A stretch of 56,919 bases of DNA, from NCBI GenBank assembly GCA_025869435.1, contig JAOZVS010000112.1, positions 1-56,919 on the forward strand, in the 5' to 3' direction. Positions 26,084-36,465 of the stretch are shown here, piece after piece (the stretch's first letter is position 1; each line of letters opens with the position of its first letter). The stretch is from Zavarzinia sp. GTDB taxonomy: Bacteria > Pseudomonadota > Alphaproteobacteria > Zavarziniales > Zavarziniaceae. The notes below the pieces were generated by a model, which worked only from the letters and a program-made list of their open reading frames with translations, had not been told where the DNA came from and ran no database searches. The position numbers and the translations under genes were made by a program.

Positions 26084-26571
26084 GGCTTCTGCCCCGTTTC
26101 CGTGCCGGGATGGGGGCCGGCGGGCAGCGGATCGCCTTCCTTCCAGCGCCCCGAGGCCTTCAGCGCCTCGACGACTTCCTTCGGCATATAGGTCTCGTCG
26201 TGTTTCGCCAGGACTTCGGCGGCGAGGACGCTGCCGTCCGGCTGGCGGTTGCCTTCGGCGACCACGCCCTGCCCTTCGCGGAACAGGGCCGGCAGGATGC
26301 CGTGATAGGTGACGGACACGCTGGTCGTCAGGTCGGTGACGTGGAATTCGATGGTCTTGCCGTCGTCGCTGCGCTTGACCGAGCCCTGCTCGACGAGGCC
26401 GCCGATGCGGATGCGCTGGCTGGGCGGCGGCGCCTTGGCGACGACATCGGTCGGCGACAGGAAGAACACCAGCTGGTCGCCCAGCGAATAGAGGACGAGA
26501 CCGGCGGCGGCGCCAAGGCAGGCGAGACCGGCGATGGCGATGGTCAGGCGGCGGCGTTTGCGCGGGGTCAT
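26080..26571 (-). CDS. ccmE: Heme chaperone CcmE
   Basis: 163 residues. N-terminal anchor RLTIAIAGLACLGAAAGLVLY then an OB-fold periplasmic domain. The heme-binding histidine is His124 in LAKHDETYMP, and GGLVEQGSV is the other signature. Carries heme from the CcmABCD complex to CcmF. Overlaps both ccmD and ccmF by 4 bp. Confidence 0.97.
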   Translation of the reverse strand: MTPRKRRRLTIAIAGLACLGAAAGLVLYSLGDQLVFFLSPTDVVAKAPPPSQRIRIGGLVEQGSVKRSDDGKTIEFHVTDLTTSVSVTYHGILPALFREGQGVVAEGNRQPDGSVLAAEVLAKHDETYMPKEVVEALKASGRWKEGDPLPAGPHPGTETGQKP

Positions 26572-26762
26572 GCGGCTTTTCCCGGCCGGGCGCGACGCGC
26601 CGGCCTCGATTGTTCCAAAAGGGCCAGCTGGCGCTCCGCCTTGCGCAAGGCCCGGCGGCTGGCGATAGCGAGGCCGATCACCACGACGAAGGTCAGGGCG
26701 AAGGACGGCCAGACGAAACCGGCATAACCGCCCATGGCGAGAAAGGTGGCGACGGTATCCAT
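26568..26762 (-). CDS. ccmD: Heme exporter accessory protein CcmD
   Basis: 64 residues: one membrane helix (GGYAGFVWPSFALTFVVVIG) followed by a basic, coiled C-terminus (RRALRKAERQLALLEQ), the standard CcmD plan. It helps release holo-CcmE from the CcmABC complex. Starts 5 bp after ccmC, ends overlapping ccmE. Confidence 0.93.
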   Translation of the reverse strand: MDTVATFLAMGGYAGFVWPSFALTFVVVIGLAIASRRALRKAERQLALLEQSRPARRARPGKAA

Positions 26763-26767
26763 GGCGT

Positions 26768-27496
26768 TCAGGCTTCCCGGGCGGCGAGGCCGAGGGTGAG
26801 CGCCCGCACCCGCCGGCCGATCAGCTCCGCCTTCATCCGCCACAAGAGGACCGTGACGAAATAGAGCTGGAAGGCGATGGCGTTGACCAGCAGCGGCCAG
26901 AGGATCGAGGGGTCGATGGTCGGCCCGTCGAGGCGCATCACCGAGGAGGGTTGATGCAGGGTCGACCACCAGTCGACCGAGAATTTCACGATCGGCACAT
27001 TGACCGCGCCGACGAGGGCGAGAATGGCCGCCGCCTTCGACGCCCGCTCCGGCTCGTCGATCGCCGACCATAGGGCGATATAGCCGACATAGAGGAAGAA
27101 CAGCACCAGCATCGAGGTGAGCCGGGCGTCCCACACCCACCAGGTGCCCCACATCGGCTGGCCCCAGAGCGAGCCGGTGACGAGGGCGACGAGGCAGAAG
27201 CCGGCGCCCAGCGGCGCCGCCGCCTTGGCCGCGACATCGGCCAGCGGGTGCTTCCAGACGAGGCCGACGAAACTCGCGACCGCCATGAAGGAATAGCCGA
27301 ACATGGCGAGCCAGGCGGCGGGCACATGGACGAACATGATGCGGACCGTGTCGCCCTGCTGATAATCCGCCGGCGCGAAGCCGAGGCCCCAGACGAGGCC
27401 GGCGATGAAGGCGAGCACGGTGGCGGCGCCGAGCCAGGGCAGCAGCCGGTCGGCGAGGCGAAGGAAACGGGTCGGGTTGGCGAGGCGCGTCAACAT
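26768..27496 (-). CDS. ccmC: Heme-handling protein CcmC
   Basis: 242 residues, six membrane segments, with the WWD-type motif WGTWWVWDARLTSML and heme-ligand histidine regions (VHVPAAWLAM and TLHQPSSV). It attaches heme to CcmE. 51 bp separate it from ccmB upstream and 5 bp from ccmD downstream. Confidence 0.96.
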   Translation of the reverse strand: MLTRLANPTRFLRLADRLLPWLGAATVLAFIAGLVWGLGFAPADYQQGDTVRIMFVHVPAAWLAMFGYSFMAVASFVGLVWKHPLADVAAKAAAPLGAGFCLVALVTGSLWGQPMWGTWWVWDARLTSMLVLFFLYVGYIALWSAIDEPERASKAAAILALVGAVNVPIVKFSVDWWSTLHQPSSVMRLDGPTIDPSILWPLLVNAIAFQLYFVTVLLWRMKAELIGRRVRALTLGLAAREA

Positions 27497-27547
27497 GATG
27501 ATGTCTTATCCCTGACCGCCCCGCCCGACAACATGATCCAAATCATG

Positions 27548-28213
27548 CTAAAGTACAGCAAGGCGAAGTGCCGCAGCCGCCCCCAGGGTGCCGACCGGCA
27601 GGCTGACCAGCAGCACGGCGCCCAGAAGCGCCAGCGACGGCCCGGTATCGAGGCCGAGGGTGGCGAGATCGACCGCCCCCGCCCCGAAGATCAGCACCGG
27701 CACGTAAAGCGGCAGGATGAGCACGGCGATCAGGATGCCGGCCCGCCGCACCCCGACCGTCAGCCCCGCCCCGACCGCGCCGATCAGCGACAGGGTCGGC
27801 GTGCCGAGCAGCAGCGTCTTCACCAGCATGAGGATGCCCACCGGCTCCAGCCCGAGCAGGAGGCCGAGCAGCGGCGAGACGAGAACGAGCGGCAATCCGG
27901 TCGAGAGCCAATGGGCGAGGCATTTCGCCAGCACCACGACCGAAGCCGGCGCGCCGCCGAGCAGCAGCAGGTCGAGACCGCCATCCTCGAGATCGGCCTG
28001 GAACAGCCGGTCGAGCGACAGCAGGGTCGCCAGCAGGGCGCCGATCCAGATCACGGCCGGCGCCACCCGCGCCAGTTCCGCCCGCTCCGGCCCGGAAGCG
28101 AGGGGGAACAGCGTCGCCGCGATGACGAAAAAGCCGATGACGAGCCCGACCGAGCCGCCTTGCGCGAAAGCAAGGCGCAGATCGCGCCGCAATAGGGCAA
28201 GGAAAGCACTCAT
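27548..28213 (-). CDS. ccmB: Heme exporter protein CcmB
   Basis: 221 residues, six hydrophobic segments, ABC-transporter permease partner of CcmA. Starts MSAFLALLRRDLRLAFAQGG; conserved stretches LDRLFQADLEDGGLDLLLL and KCLAHWLSTGLPLVLVSPLLGLLLGL. The length matches the family, so the start at 28213 is preferred over the longer open frame to 28369. Confidence 0.95.
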   Translation of the reverse strand: MSAFLALLRRDLRLAFAQGGSVGLVIGFFVIAATLFPLASGPERAELARVAPAVIWIGALLATLLSLDRLFQADLEDGGLDLLLLGGAPASVVVLAKCLAHWLSTGLPLVLVSPLLGLLLGLEPVGILMLVKTLLLGTPTLSLIGAVGAGLTVGVRRAGILIAVLILPLYVPVLIFGAGAVDLATLGLDTGPSLALLGAVLLVSLPVGTLGAAAALRLAVL

Positions 28214-28243
28214 CGCGAAGCCTCGTCGAAAGCCCACCCGACA

Positions 28244-28291
28244 GCAGCCCCCTCTCCGCCCTTCAGGGGGGAGAGGGATGGGGTGAGGTGG
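28244..28291. repeat. Hairpin-forming repeat between ccmA and ccmB
   Basis: A stem CCCTCTCC (28250-28257)/GGAGAGGG (28270-28277) with an inner CCCT/AGGG pairing, followed by GATGGGGTGAGGTGGGT. It has the look of a dispersed palindromic element of the common CCCTCTCC...GGATGGGGTGAGG type. It lies in a 100-bp gap inside an otherwise tightly packed operon. Confidence 0.6.
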
Positions 28292-28313
28292 GTGCTTTCC
28301 ACGAAAAACAGCG

Positions 28314-28925
28314 TCATGCCGCCTTCTCCAGAACGAAGGTCCGGGCATTGGGCAACGCCAGGCCGTCATGGGTGGCGACCACCACCATGCCGCCGACCGC
28401 GCGATGATCCCAGATCAGCCCGGCCAGCACTTCGACCGAGGCGGCGTCGAGACTGACCGTCGGCTCGTCCAGCAGCCACAGGGGACGTCGGGCGAGGGCG
28501 AGGCGGGCGAGACCGAGGCGGCGCTTCTGCCCGGCCGAGAGCACGCCCGCCGGCAGAGGGCCGAGGGCGCCCAGCCCGAAACGGTCGAGGGCGGCGTCGA
28601 CGGCATCGACCGGCGTGCCCTCGAAGCGGGCCCAGAAGGCGAGATTGTCGAAGGCGGTCAGGGCGAGTTTCAGCGCGTCGCCATGGCCCGCGTAGCGCAG
28701 GCGCCGGCCGTGGGCCTCGCGGTCGTCGGCGATCGATGCGCCGTCCCAGGTCACACGGCCGACAGTGGGCGACAGCAGCCCGGCGAGAAGGCGCAACAGG
28801 GTCGACTTGCCGGCGCCGTTCGGGCCGCGCAGCACCACCGCCTCGCCCGGGCCGACCGTCAGCTCGATCCCGGAAAAGACCGCCCGCTCGCCCCTGATGA
28901 TGCCGAGGTCCGAGGTCGCCAGCAT
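28314..28925 (-). CDS. ccmA: Heme ABC exporter ATP-binding protein CcmA
   Basis: 203 residues. Walker A LRGPNGAGKSTLLRLLAGL, signature LSAGQKRRLGLARLALA, Walker B LWLLDEPTVSLD, and H-loop ATHDG. It powers release of holo-CcmE. The start at 28925 (MLATSDLGIIRGER) is 4 bp after the upstream crotonase gene. The longer frame to 28994 lies in that gene and is not family-like. Confidence 0.96.
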   Translation of the reverse strand: MLATSDLGIIRGERAVFSGIELTVGPGEAVVLRGPNGAGKSTLLRLLAGLLSPTVGRVTWDGASIADDREAHGRRLRYAGHGDALKLALTAFDNLAFWARFEGTPVDAVDAALDRFGLGALGPLPAGVLSAGQKRRLGLARLALARRPLWLLDEPTVSLDAASVEVLAGLIWDHRAVGGMVVVATHDGLALPNARTFVLEKAA

Positions 28926-28929
28926 GACG

Positions 28930-29694
28930 TCAGTCGACCTTGCCGCCGCCGCGCCCTTCGCCATCAACGAAGCGCCGCGCGCCCGTCGCCGCATCCTCGA
29001 GCACGCTGGCGCCGATGTAGAATTCGTTCTGCAGCGCGCTGTCGAGCGACAGGTTCCACTGCTCGTAGGCCGAACGCCGGTCGGACTTCATGCAGGCCTG
29101 CGGGAAGGCGGCGATTTCGGCCGCCAGGGCTTCGGCCGCCGCGCGCGCCGTGCCCGCGGGCACCACTCGGTTGACGAGACCCATCTGCAGCGCCTCGGCG
29201 GCGCCGACCGCGCGGCCGGTGAGAATGAGGTCCATGGCCCGGCCGAAGCCGATGATGCGCGGCAGGCGCACCGTGCCGCCATCGATCAGGGGCACGCCGA
29301 ATCGGCGGCAGAAGACGCCGAGGATCGCATCCTCTTCCGCGACCCGCATGTCGGCCCAGAGCGCGAGTTCGAGGCCGCCGGCGACGGCATGACCCGAGAT
29401 CGCGGCGATGACCGGCTTCGACAGATCGAGGCGGGTCGGCCCCATCGGGCCATCGCCATCGGGCTCGGCGCGGTTGGTGTTCTCGCCGCTCGCGAAGGAT
29501 TTCAGATCGGCGCCGGCGCAGAAGGTGCCATGGTCGCCCCAGAGCACGGCGACCCGGGCGTCCTCGTCGGCATCGAAGGCGCGGAAGGCATCGGAGAGGG
29601 CTTCGGCGGTCGGGCGGTCGACGGCGTTGCGGGCATGGGGACGCGACAGGATGATCGTCGTCACAGGCCCGTTGGTCTCGACATGCACGGCCAT
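28930..29694 (-). CDS. Crotonase-family protein (enoyl-CoA hydratase-like)
   Basis: 254 residues. Crotonase fold with the first oxyanion-hole segment FCAGADLKSF and the second around ISGHAVAGGLELALWADMRVA. Then RRFGVPLIDGGTVRLPRIIGFGRAMDLILTG. Aligned by eye on the GGT-x-R-L motif, the position of the first catalytic Glu of classic hydratases (Glu144) is not acidic, and the second (Glu164) is Asp, so simple enoyl-CoA hydration is doubtful. Leads the ccm operon (ccmA starts 4 bp downstream) and is divergent from acnA. Its reaction is unknown. Confidence 0.85.
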   Translation of the reverse strand: MAVHVETNGPVTTIILSRPHARNAVDRPTAEALSDAFRAFDADEDARVAVLWGDHGTFCAGADLKSFASGENTNRAEPDGDGPMGPTRLDLSKPVIAAISGHAVAGGLELALWADMRVAEEDAILGVFCRRFGVPLIDGGTVRLPRIIGFGRAMDLILTGRAVGAAEALQMGLVNRVVPAGTARAAAEALAAEIAAFPQACMKSDRRSAYEQWNLSLDSALQNEFYIGASVLEDAATGARRFVDGEGRGGGKVD

Positions 29695-29797
29695 GGCAAG
29701 GCTCCTTCACCAGCTCGAATTGCGCGCATCATAGGCACGCATGGCGGCCTAGCCAGAAAAATCGCGCGGTTCAAGGGCTCACGACCATCGTCGGGAC

Positions 29798-29826
29798 TTC
29801 ACGAGCGCGCATCGCCTCACTATGCT
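29798..29826 (+). promoter_or_regulatory. Candidate promoter of acnA
   Basis: TTCACG (29798-29803), 17-bp spacer, TATGCT (29821-29826), giving a leader of about 80 nt before the GTG of acnA. Box quality is moderate. Confidence 0.4.
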
Positions 29827-29912
29827 CGCAACCGATCCACGAGGCTGATCGCAGCAGCGGTCTCCATGCCTTTCGTGTCGTCGCCTGAATTGTTCATTCA
29901 TGGAGTCGCTCC

Positions 29913-32624
<2,712 letters not shown>

Positions 32625-32646
32625 TCCGTCTGCATCCGACAGAATG

Positions 32647-32677
32647 AAGGCCGGGGTGGCGACACCCCGGCCTTTTT
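32647..32677 (+). terminator. Intrinsic terminator of acnA
   Basis: A 12-bp perfect stem (AAGGCCGGGGTG/CACCCCGGCCTT) with a GCGA loop, followed by a run of five T. Confidence 0.9.
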
Positions 32678-32696
32678 CATGCTCAGGCGCCTTTCG

Positions 32697-32843
32697 TTAT
32701 CATTTCGCCACGACCAAGCTAAATTATAATCATTTTACCACGACAATTATCGTTTCCCCACGACCTGCCGATTTTCTGATGTCGCCGGCCTGAGCCATTT
32801 CATTTCACCACGATGCGCGCATAATCTAATCGTTTTACCATAG
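32697..32843 (+). repeat. Five helically phased direct repeats upstream of fic
   Basis: Five copies of a 13-bp unit, consensus C[AG]TTT[CT]nCCACGA, in the same orientation: CATTTCGCCACGA at 32701, CATTTTACCACGA at 32731, CGTTTCCCCACGA at 32751, CATTTCACCACGA at 32801 and the diverged CGTTTTACCATAG at 32831. Start-to-start spacings are 30, 20, 50 and 30 bp, all multiples of 10, so every unit faces the same side of the helix. Most are preceded by an A/T-rich triplet ending in T. The whole block is visibly AT-rich for this genome. No insertion-sequence ends are seen. Confidence 0.85.
32725..32730 (+). promoter_or_regulatory. Perfect TATAAT -10 box of fic, between repeats 1 and 2
   Basis: TATAAT is a perfect -10 hexamer. 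The matching -35 position falls inside repeat 1 and the expected transcription start (about 32737) inside repeat 2. Anything binding the repeats would therefore control this promoter. No clear -35 consensus is seen. Confidence 0.55.
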
Positions 32844-32854
32844 CTGGAATCGAA

Positions 32855-34363
32855 ATGGCCTCGCCGCACGGAACAGAAAAAGAACTCGCCGCTGCGGGGC
32901 AGGCGTGGCTTCGGCAGCATCTGGGGCTTGCCGTGCCACAGCCCGCCGTGCGGAGTTTCTGTGGCCCTGGCAGCCGCAGGACCATTCATGACGGTGACCA
33001 GACCAGCGAATTCTACCCGCCCCGCTATTGGCCCGGCGAAGCCGTGCTGGATCACCTGAAATTCAGCCTGAAGCATGAAGCGCTGGACCTTCGGATCATC
33101 GTCGCCACGCTTCATCGCCTGCCGCCGATGGACCTGCTGGCCTGGATCAAGGACGCCCCGACCAGCAAGTACACCCGGCAGATCTGGTTTCTCTACGAGC
33201 ACTTCACCGGCCAGCACCTTGATCTGCCGGACTTGACCATGGGGTCTTATGTTCCGGCGATCGACCCGGCGCGGCATGTAACAGCCGGGTCCCGGAATTC
33301 CCCGCGTCACAGGGTCTACAACAACCTCATCGGCGGAAAGCGCCTGGCCGTCATCGTCCGCCGGACCCCAAAGCTCGAAAGCCTGATGTCTGTCGATATC
33401 GAGGCCGCCGTTCTTGCCGTCGTCGATCGCTACGATCCCGACCTCATAAGGCGCGCCACGAGCTACCTCTATACCAAGGAAACCCGTTCATCCTTCGCGA
33501 TCGAGGGAGAAAAGCCGAGCGCCCAGCGCACGGAACGCTTCATCTCGGCGCTGCGTCGGGCCGTCGACTTCGATCCCGTCGACCGAAGCGCTCTCATTGC
33601 TCTTCAGAACCAGATCGTCGAGGCGCGATATGCGGCACATGACTGGCGTGATTTCCAGAACTTCGTCAGCGAGACGACACCCGATTTCGAGGAACGAATC
33701 CACTATATCTGCCCACGGCCGCAGGATGTGCCGGACCTCATACGCGGCTGGCAGTTCATGGCCGACACGCTGGAAGATGATACGGCGATCCCACCCGTCC
33801 TTGCCGCGGCGATCGTCTCCTTCGCCTTCGTCTTCATTCATCCGTTCGAAGACGGCAACGGACGCATCCATCGCTTTCTGATCAACAGCGTCCTCGCGAG
33901 AAGGGGCGCGATTCCCGATGGTTTCATCTTCCCTGTATCCGCATCCATCCTGCGGCAGAAGCTCGTGTATGACCGCGTGCTGGAGCAATTCTCAGCTCCC
34001 CTGCTCGACCTCATCGCCTGGCATTGGCAAGGTCGGGACCTCGTGGTCGAAAACGACACCGCCATCCTCTACCGCTACTTCGATGCGACGGCCCAGGCCG
34101 AGTTTCTGTACGAACGGGTGATCGACACGATCGCCAACGACCTGCGCGAGGAACTTCGTTTCCTGTCGGTGTTCGACAAGGCGACCGCCGCGATGCGGGA
34201 AATCGTCGATATGCCCGACCGTCGCCTGCATCTGTTCTTCAAGCTGTGCCTGCAGAACGCCGGCCGTCTGTCCAGGGGCAGGAGAGACGATTTCCCCGAA
34301 CTGACGGACGGGGAAATCGCGGCCCTCGAACAAGCGATCGCCGACGCGCGCGCCGAAGGCTGA
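32855..34363 (+). CDS. Fic-family protein with N-terminal inhibitory motif (class II)
   Basis: 502 residues. The Fic core motif HPFEDGNGRIHR (about residues 329-340) carries the catalytic His and phosphate-binding Asn/Arg, so AMP transfer to a protein hydroxyl is expected. An autoinhibitory motif S-F-A-I-E-G (residues 213-218, [ST]xxxE[GN]) lies before the core, the class II arrangement in which one protein contains its own antitoxin helix. The first 150 residues are a separate domain I do not recognise (YTRQIWFLYEHFTGQHLDLPD). The C-terminus QNAGRLSRGRRDDFPELTDGEI could be a small winged-helix-type module. Start is ATG 12 bp after the last upstream repeat. It stands alone between acnA and a convergent reductase gene. 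Target protein unknown. Confidence 0.9.
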   Translation: MASPHGTEKELAAAGQAWLRQHLGLAVPQPAVRSFCGPGSRRTIHDGDQTSEFYPPRYWPGEAVLDHLKFSLKHEALDLRIIVATLHRLPPMDLLAWIKDAPTSKYTRQIWFLYEHFTGQHLDLPDLTMGSYVPAIDPARHVTAGSRNSPRHRVYNNLIGGKRLAVIVRRTPKLESLMSVDIEAAVLAVVDRYDPDLIRRATSYLYTKETRSSFAIEGEKPSAQRTERFISALRRAVDFDPVDRSALIALQNQIVEARYAAHDWRDFQNFVSETTPDFEERIHYICPRPQDVPDLIRGWQFMADTLEDDTAIPPVLAAAIVSFAFVFIHPFEDGNGRIHRFLINSVLARRGAIPDGFIFPVSASILRQKLVYDRVLEQFSAPLLDLIAWHWQGRDLVVENDTAILYRYFDATAQAEFLYERVIDTIANDLREELRFLSVFDKATAAMREIVDMPDRRLHLFFKLCLQNAGRLSRGRRDDFPELTDGEIAALEQAIADARAEG

Positions 34364-34369
34364 TCCCCC

Positions 34370-35359
34370 TTACAGCCGCTTCACCGGCGGCGCCATGAAG
34401 GCGGGGGAGACCGGGTCGGGGATGCAGCGGGCGAGGATGGCGTCGATCTCGGCCTTGGCTTCGGCATCGACGGTCCAGCCGTCGATATCGCCGACGGGAT
34501 CGAGCTGGTCGGGGCGGCGGGCACCCCAGAGGGCGACGGTCGGCCCCTGGTCCAGCACCCAGCGGATAGCGAGTGACAGCACCGTCTTGCCCCAGCGGCG
34601 GCGGGCGAGGGCGTCCAGCTCGGCGACCGCGTCGAGATAATGGGCGAAGCGCGGCGCCTTGAACTTGGGGTCGTTCTGGCGGAGGTCATCGCCGGTGAAG
34701 GGCGTGTCGATCTTGATGCGGCCGCTGAGCAGGCCCCGGCAGATCGCGCCATAGGACAGGACGGTAAGGCCGGTCCTGGCCGCATAGGGCAGGACATCGG
34801 CCTCGATCTCGCGCTCGAGGAGATTATAGGGCGGCTGCACGGCGTCGAGCGCGGCGACGGCGCGGAACTCGTCCATCTGTTCGGGCGAATAATTGCTGAC
34901 GCCGATCGAGCGGATCTTGCCCGCCGTCTTCAGGTCTTCCAGCACCCGCGCCGTCTCGTCGATGGGGGCTTCGAGGTCCGGCCAGTGAATCTGGTAGAGG
35001 TCGATGACATCGGTGCGCAGCCGGCGCAACGAGTCCTCGATCTCGAGGCGCAGGCGCTCGGGGCGCGAGTCGCGGAACACCTTGCCGTCCTTCCAGGCAA
35101 GGCCCGCCTTGGTCGCGATCTGCGCCTTCGCCCGGTAGCCGCCGATGGCGAGGGCCTTGCCGACAATGTCTTCCGAGGTGCCGAAACCATAGACCGGCGC
35201 GGTATCGATCAGGGTCACGCCCCGGTCGACGGCGCTGTGGATGGTGGCGATGGACGAAGCCTCGTCGGTGCCGCCCCACATCCAGCCGCCGATCGCCCAG
35301 GTGCCGAGGCCGATGCGCGACGTCGTCACGCCCGAGCTGCCGATTTCGATCTGTTCCAT
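34370..35359 (-). CDS. Aldo/keto reductase
   Basis: 329 residues, TIM-barrel NADPH-dependent reductase. The catalytic tetrad is visible: Asp and Tyr in LIDTAPVYGFG, Lys in IATKAGLAW, His in LYQIHWPD. Cofactor region near PQLDPVGDI-like WGARRPDQLD. The ATG at 35359 has a GGGA site 7 bp upstream; ATG 35365 is possible. Divergent from a LysR regulator with an operator-like palindrome between them, so the regulator may control this gene. Substrate unknown. Confidence 0.9.
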   Translation of the reverse strand: MEQIEIGSSGVTTSRIGLGTWAIGGWMWGGTDEASSIATIHSAVDRGVTLIDTAPVYGFGTSEDIVGKALAIGGYRAKAQIATKAGLAWKDGKVFRDSRPERLRLEIEDSLRRLRTDVIDLYQIHWPDLEAPIDETARVLEDLKTAGKIRSIGVSNYSPEQMDEFRAVAALDAVQPPYNLLEREIEADVLPYAARTGLTVLSYGAICRGLLSGRIKIDTPFTGDDLRQNDPKFKAPRFAHYLDAVAELDALARRRWGKTVLSLAIRWVLDQGPTVALWGARRPDQLDPVGDIDGWTVDAEAKAEIDAILARCIPDPVSPAFMAPPVKRL

Positions 35360-35441
35360 GCCCATGTCCCATCGAGAAAGCCACAACGGTCTCAACGATG
35401 GCGCCCGCCCGCCGATCTTTCCAACAGAAATAAGCGATGAT

Positions 35442-35464
35442 ATTCATCTGCTGAACAGATGAAT
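35442..35464. promoter_or_regulatory. LysR-type operator palindrome
   Basis: Perfect 9-bp arms ATTCATCTG (35442-35450) and CAGATGAAT (35456-35464) around CTGAA. It fits the T-N11-A dyad of LysR-type binding sites and lies in the shared region between the reductase and the regulator, just in front of the regulator start. Confidence 0.65.
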
Positions 35465-35474
35465 GAACCGTGCC

Positions 35475-36377
35475 ATGGAACTTCGCCAGCTACAGCATTT
35501 CGTCGCCGTCGCCGAGGAGGAGCAGTTCACCCGCGCCGCCCGACGGGTGAACATCGTGCAATCAGCCCTCTCCACCTCCATCCGCCAGCTGGAGGTGGAG
35601 CTGGGCGCGCCCCTGTTCATCCGCAGCACGCGCCAGGTGCGCCTGACCGCGGCGGGCCGGGTGCTGCTGGACAAGGCACGCGCGGTGATCGAGGCGGCAC
35701 GGGATGCGCGGGAGGCGGTCGCCGCCGTGCAGGGGCTGCGTCAGGGCACGCTCTCGATCGGCTCGGTCCAGGCCTTGCCGGCCTTTCTCGACCTGCCCAG
35801 CCTGCTCGCCCGGTTCCACCGCCTGCATCCGGGCATCGAGGTGCGTCTGTGCCAGGGCGATGCCGGCCATCTGATCGACAAGATCCGGGACGACCGGCTG
35901 GACCTCGCCATCCTGCCCCTGTGCGATCCGCCGCCCGATATCGCCACCCGCCTGATCGCCTGCGAGGATCTGGTGCTGGCGACGGCGCCGGGCCATCCGC
36001 TGGCCGGGCGGGAGGCCCTGCCGCTGGAGGCCCTGCGCGGTCAGCCCTTCGTCGATTTCGCGCCGGCCTGGGGCACGCGCCGGCTGATCGACCGCAGCTT
36101 CGCCGACGCCGGGCAGGAGCGGCACATCGCCTTCGAGGTCAGCGATCTCGAAACCCTGCTGGAATTGGTCGCGCGCGGCCTCGGCGTCGCCCTGATCCCC
36201 GAGGCGATCGCCCGGGCGCGGCGCCCCGCCCTCGCCATCAGCGGGCTCGCCGGCCCGGAAATGTGCTGGGAACTGGTGGTCGCCCATGCCGAACCCGCCG
36301 GCCATCCGCCGTCGCCGGCAACGGCGAGTTTCCTCGATCTTCTCGCCGAGGCGGGCGGCCTGGTCGAAGCCGCCTGA
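35475..36377 (+). CDS. LysR-family transcriptional regulator
   Basis: 300 residues from MELRQLQHFVAVAEEEQFTRAARRVNIVQSALSTSIRQLE, a textbook LysR winged-helix, followed by the LysR substrate-binding domain (two alpha/beta lobes, TLSIGSVQALPAFLDLP and LGVALIPEAIARA). An ATG at 35463 is also open but would place the start inside the operator palindrome, so 35475 is preferred. Likely regulates itself and the divergent aldo/keto reductase. Confidence 0.93.
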   Translation: MELRQLQHFVAVAEEEQFTRAARRVNIVQSALSTSIRQLEVELGAPLFIRSTRQVRLTAAGRVLLDKARAVIEAARDAREAVAAVQGLRQGTLSIGSVQALPAFLDLPSLLARFHRLHPGIEVRLCQGDAGHLIDKIRDDRLDLAILPLCDPPPDIATRLIACEDLVLATAPGHPLAGREALPLEALRGQPFVDFAPAWGTRRLIDRSFADAGQERHIAFEVSDLETLLELVARGLGVALIPEAIARARRPALAISGLAGPEMCWELVVAHAEPAGHPPSPATASFLDLLAEAGGLVEAA

Positions 36378-36465
36378 GCCCCTGCGCCGGCCTGCGGCAA
36401 AGGCGGCGCTTGCTTGTGCGCCGCACCTGTCCCCAAACTGTCATGGACATCGAGGGGAGGGGCCC

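Noticed and set aside
24119-26191. Long plus-strand open frame (to 852 residues from 23633) antisense to ccmF/ccmG
   Set aside because: Low-complexity basic/acidic translation opposite clearly recognisable CcmF and CcmG. It is a shadow frame.
32697-32843. The fic-upstream repeats as a CRISPR array or plasmid-type iterons
   Set aside because: Units are too short and diverged for CRISPR, the gaps are 7-37 bp, and there is no Rep gene or cas gene. Operator sites in front of fic fit better.
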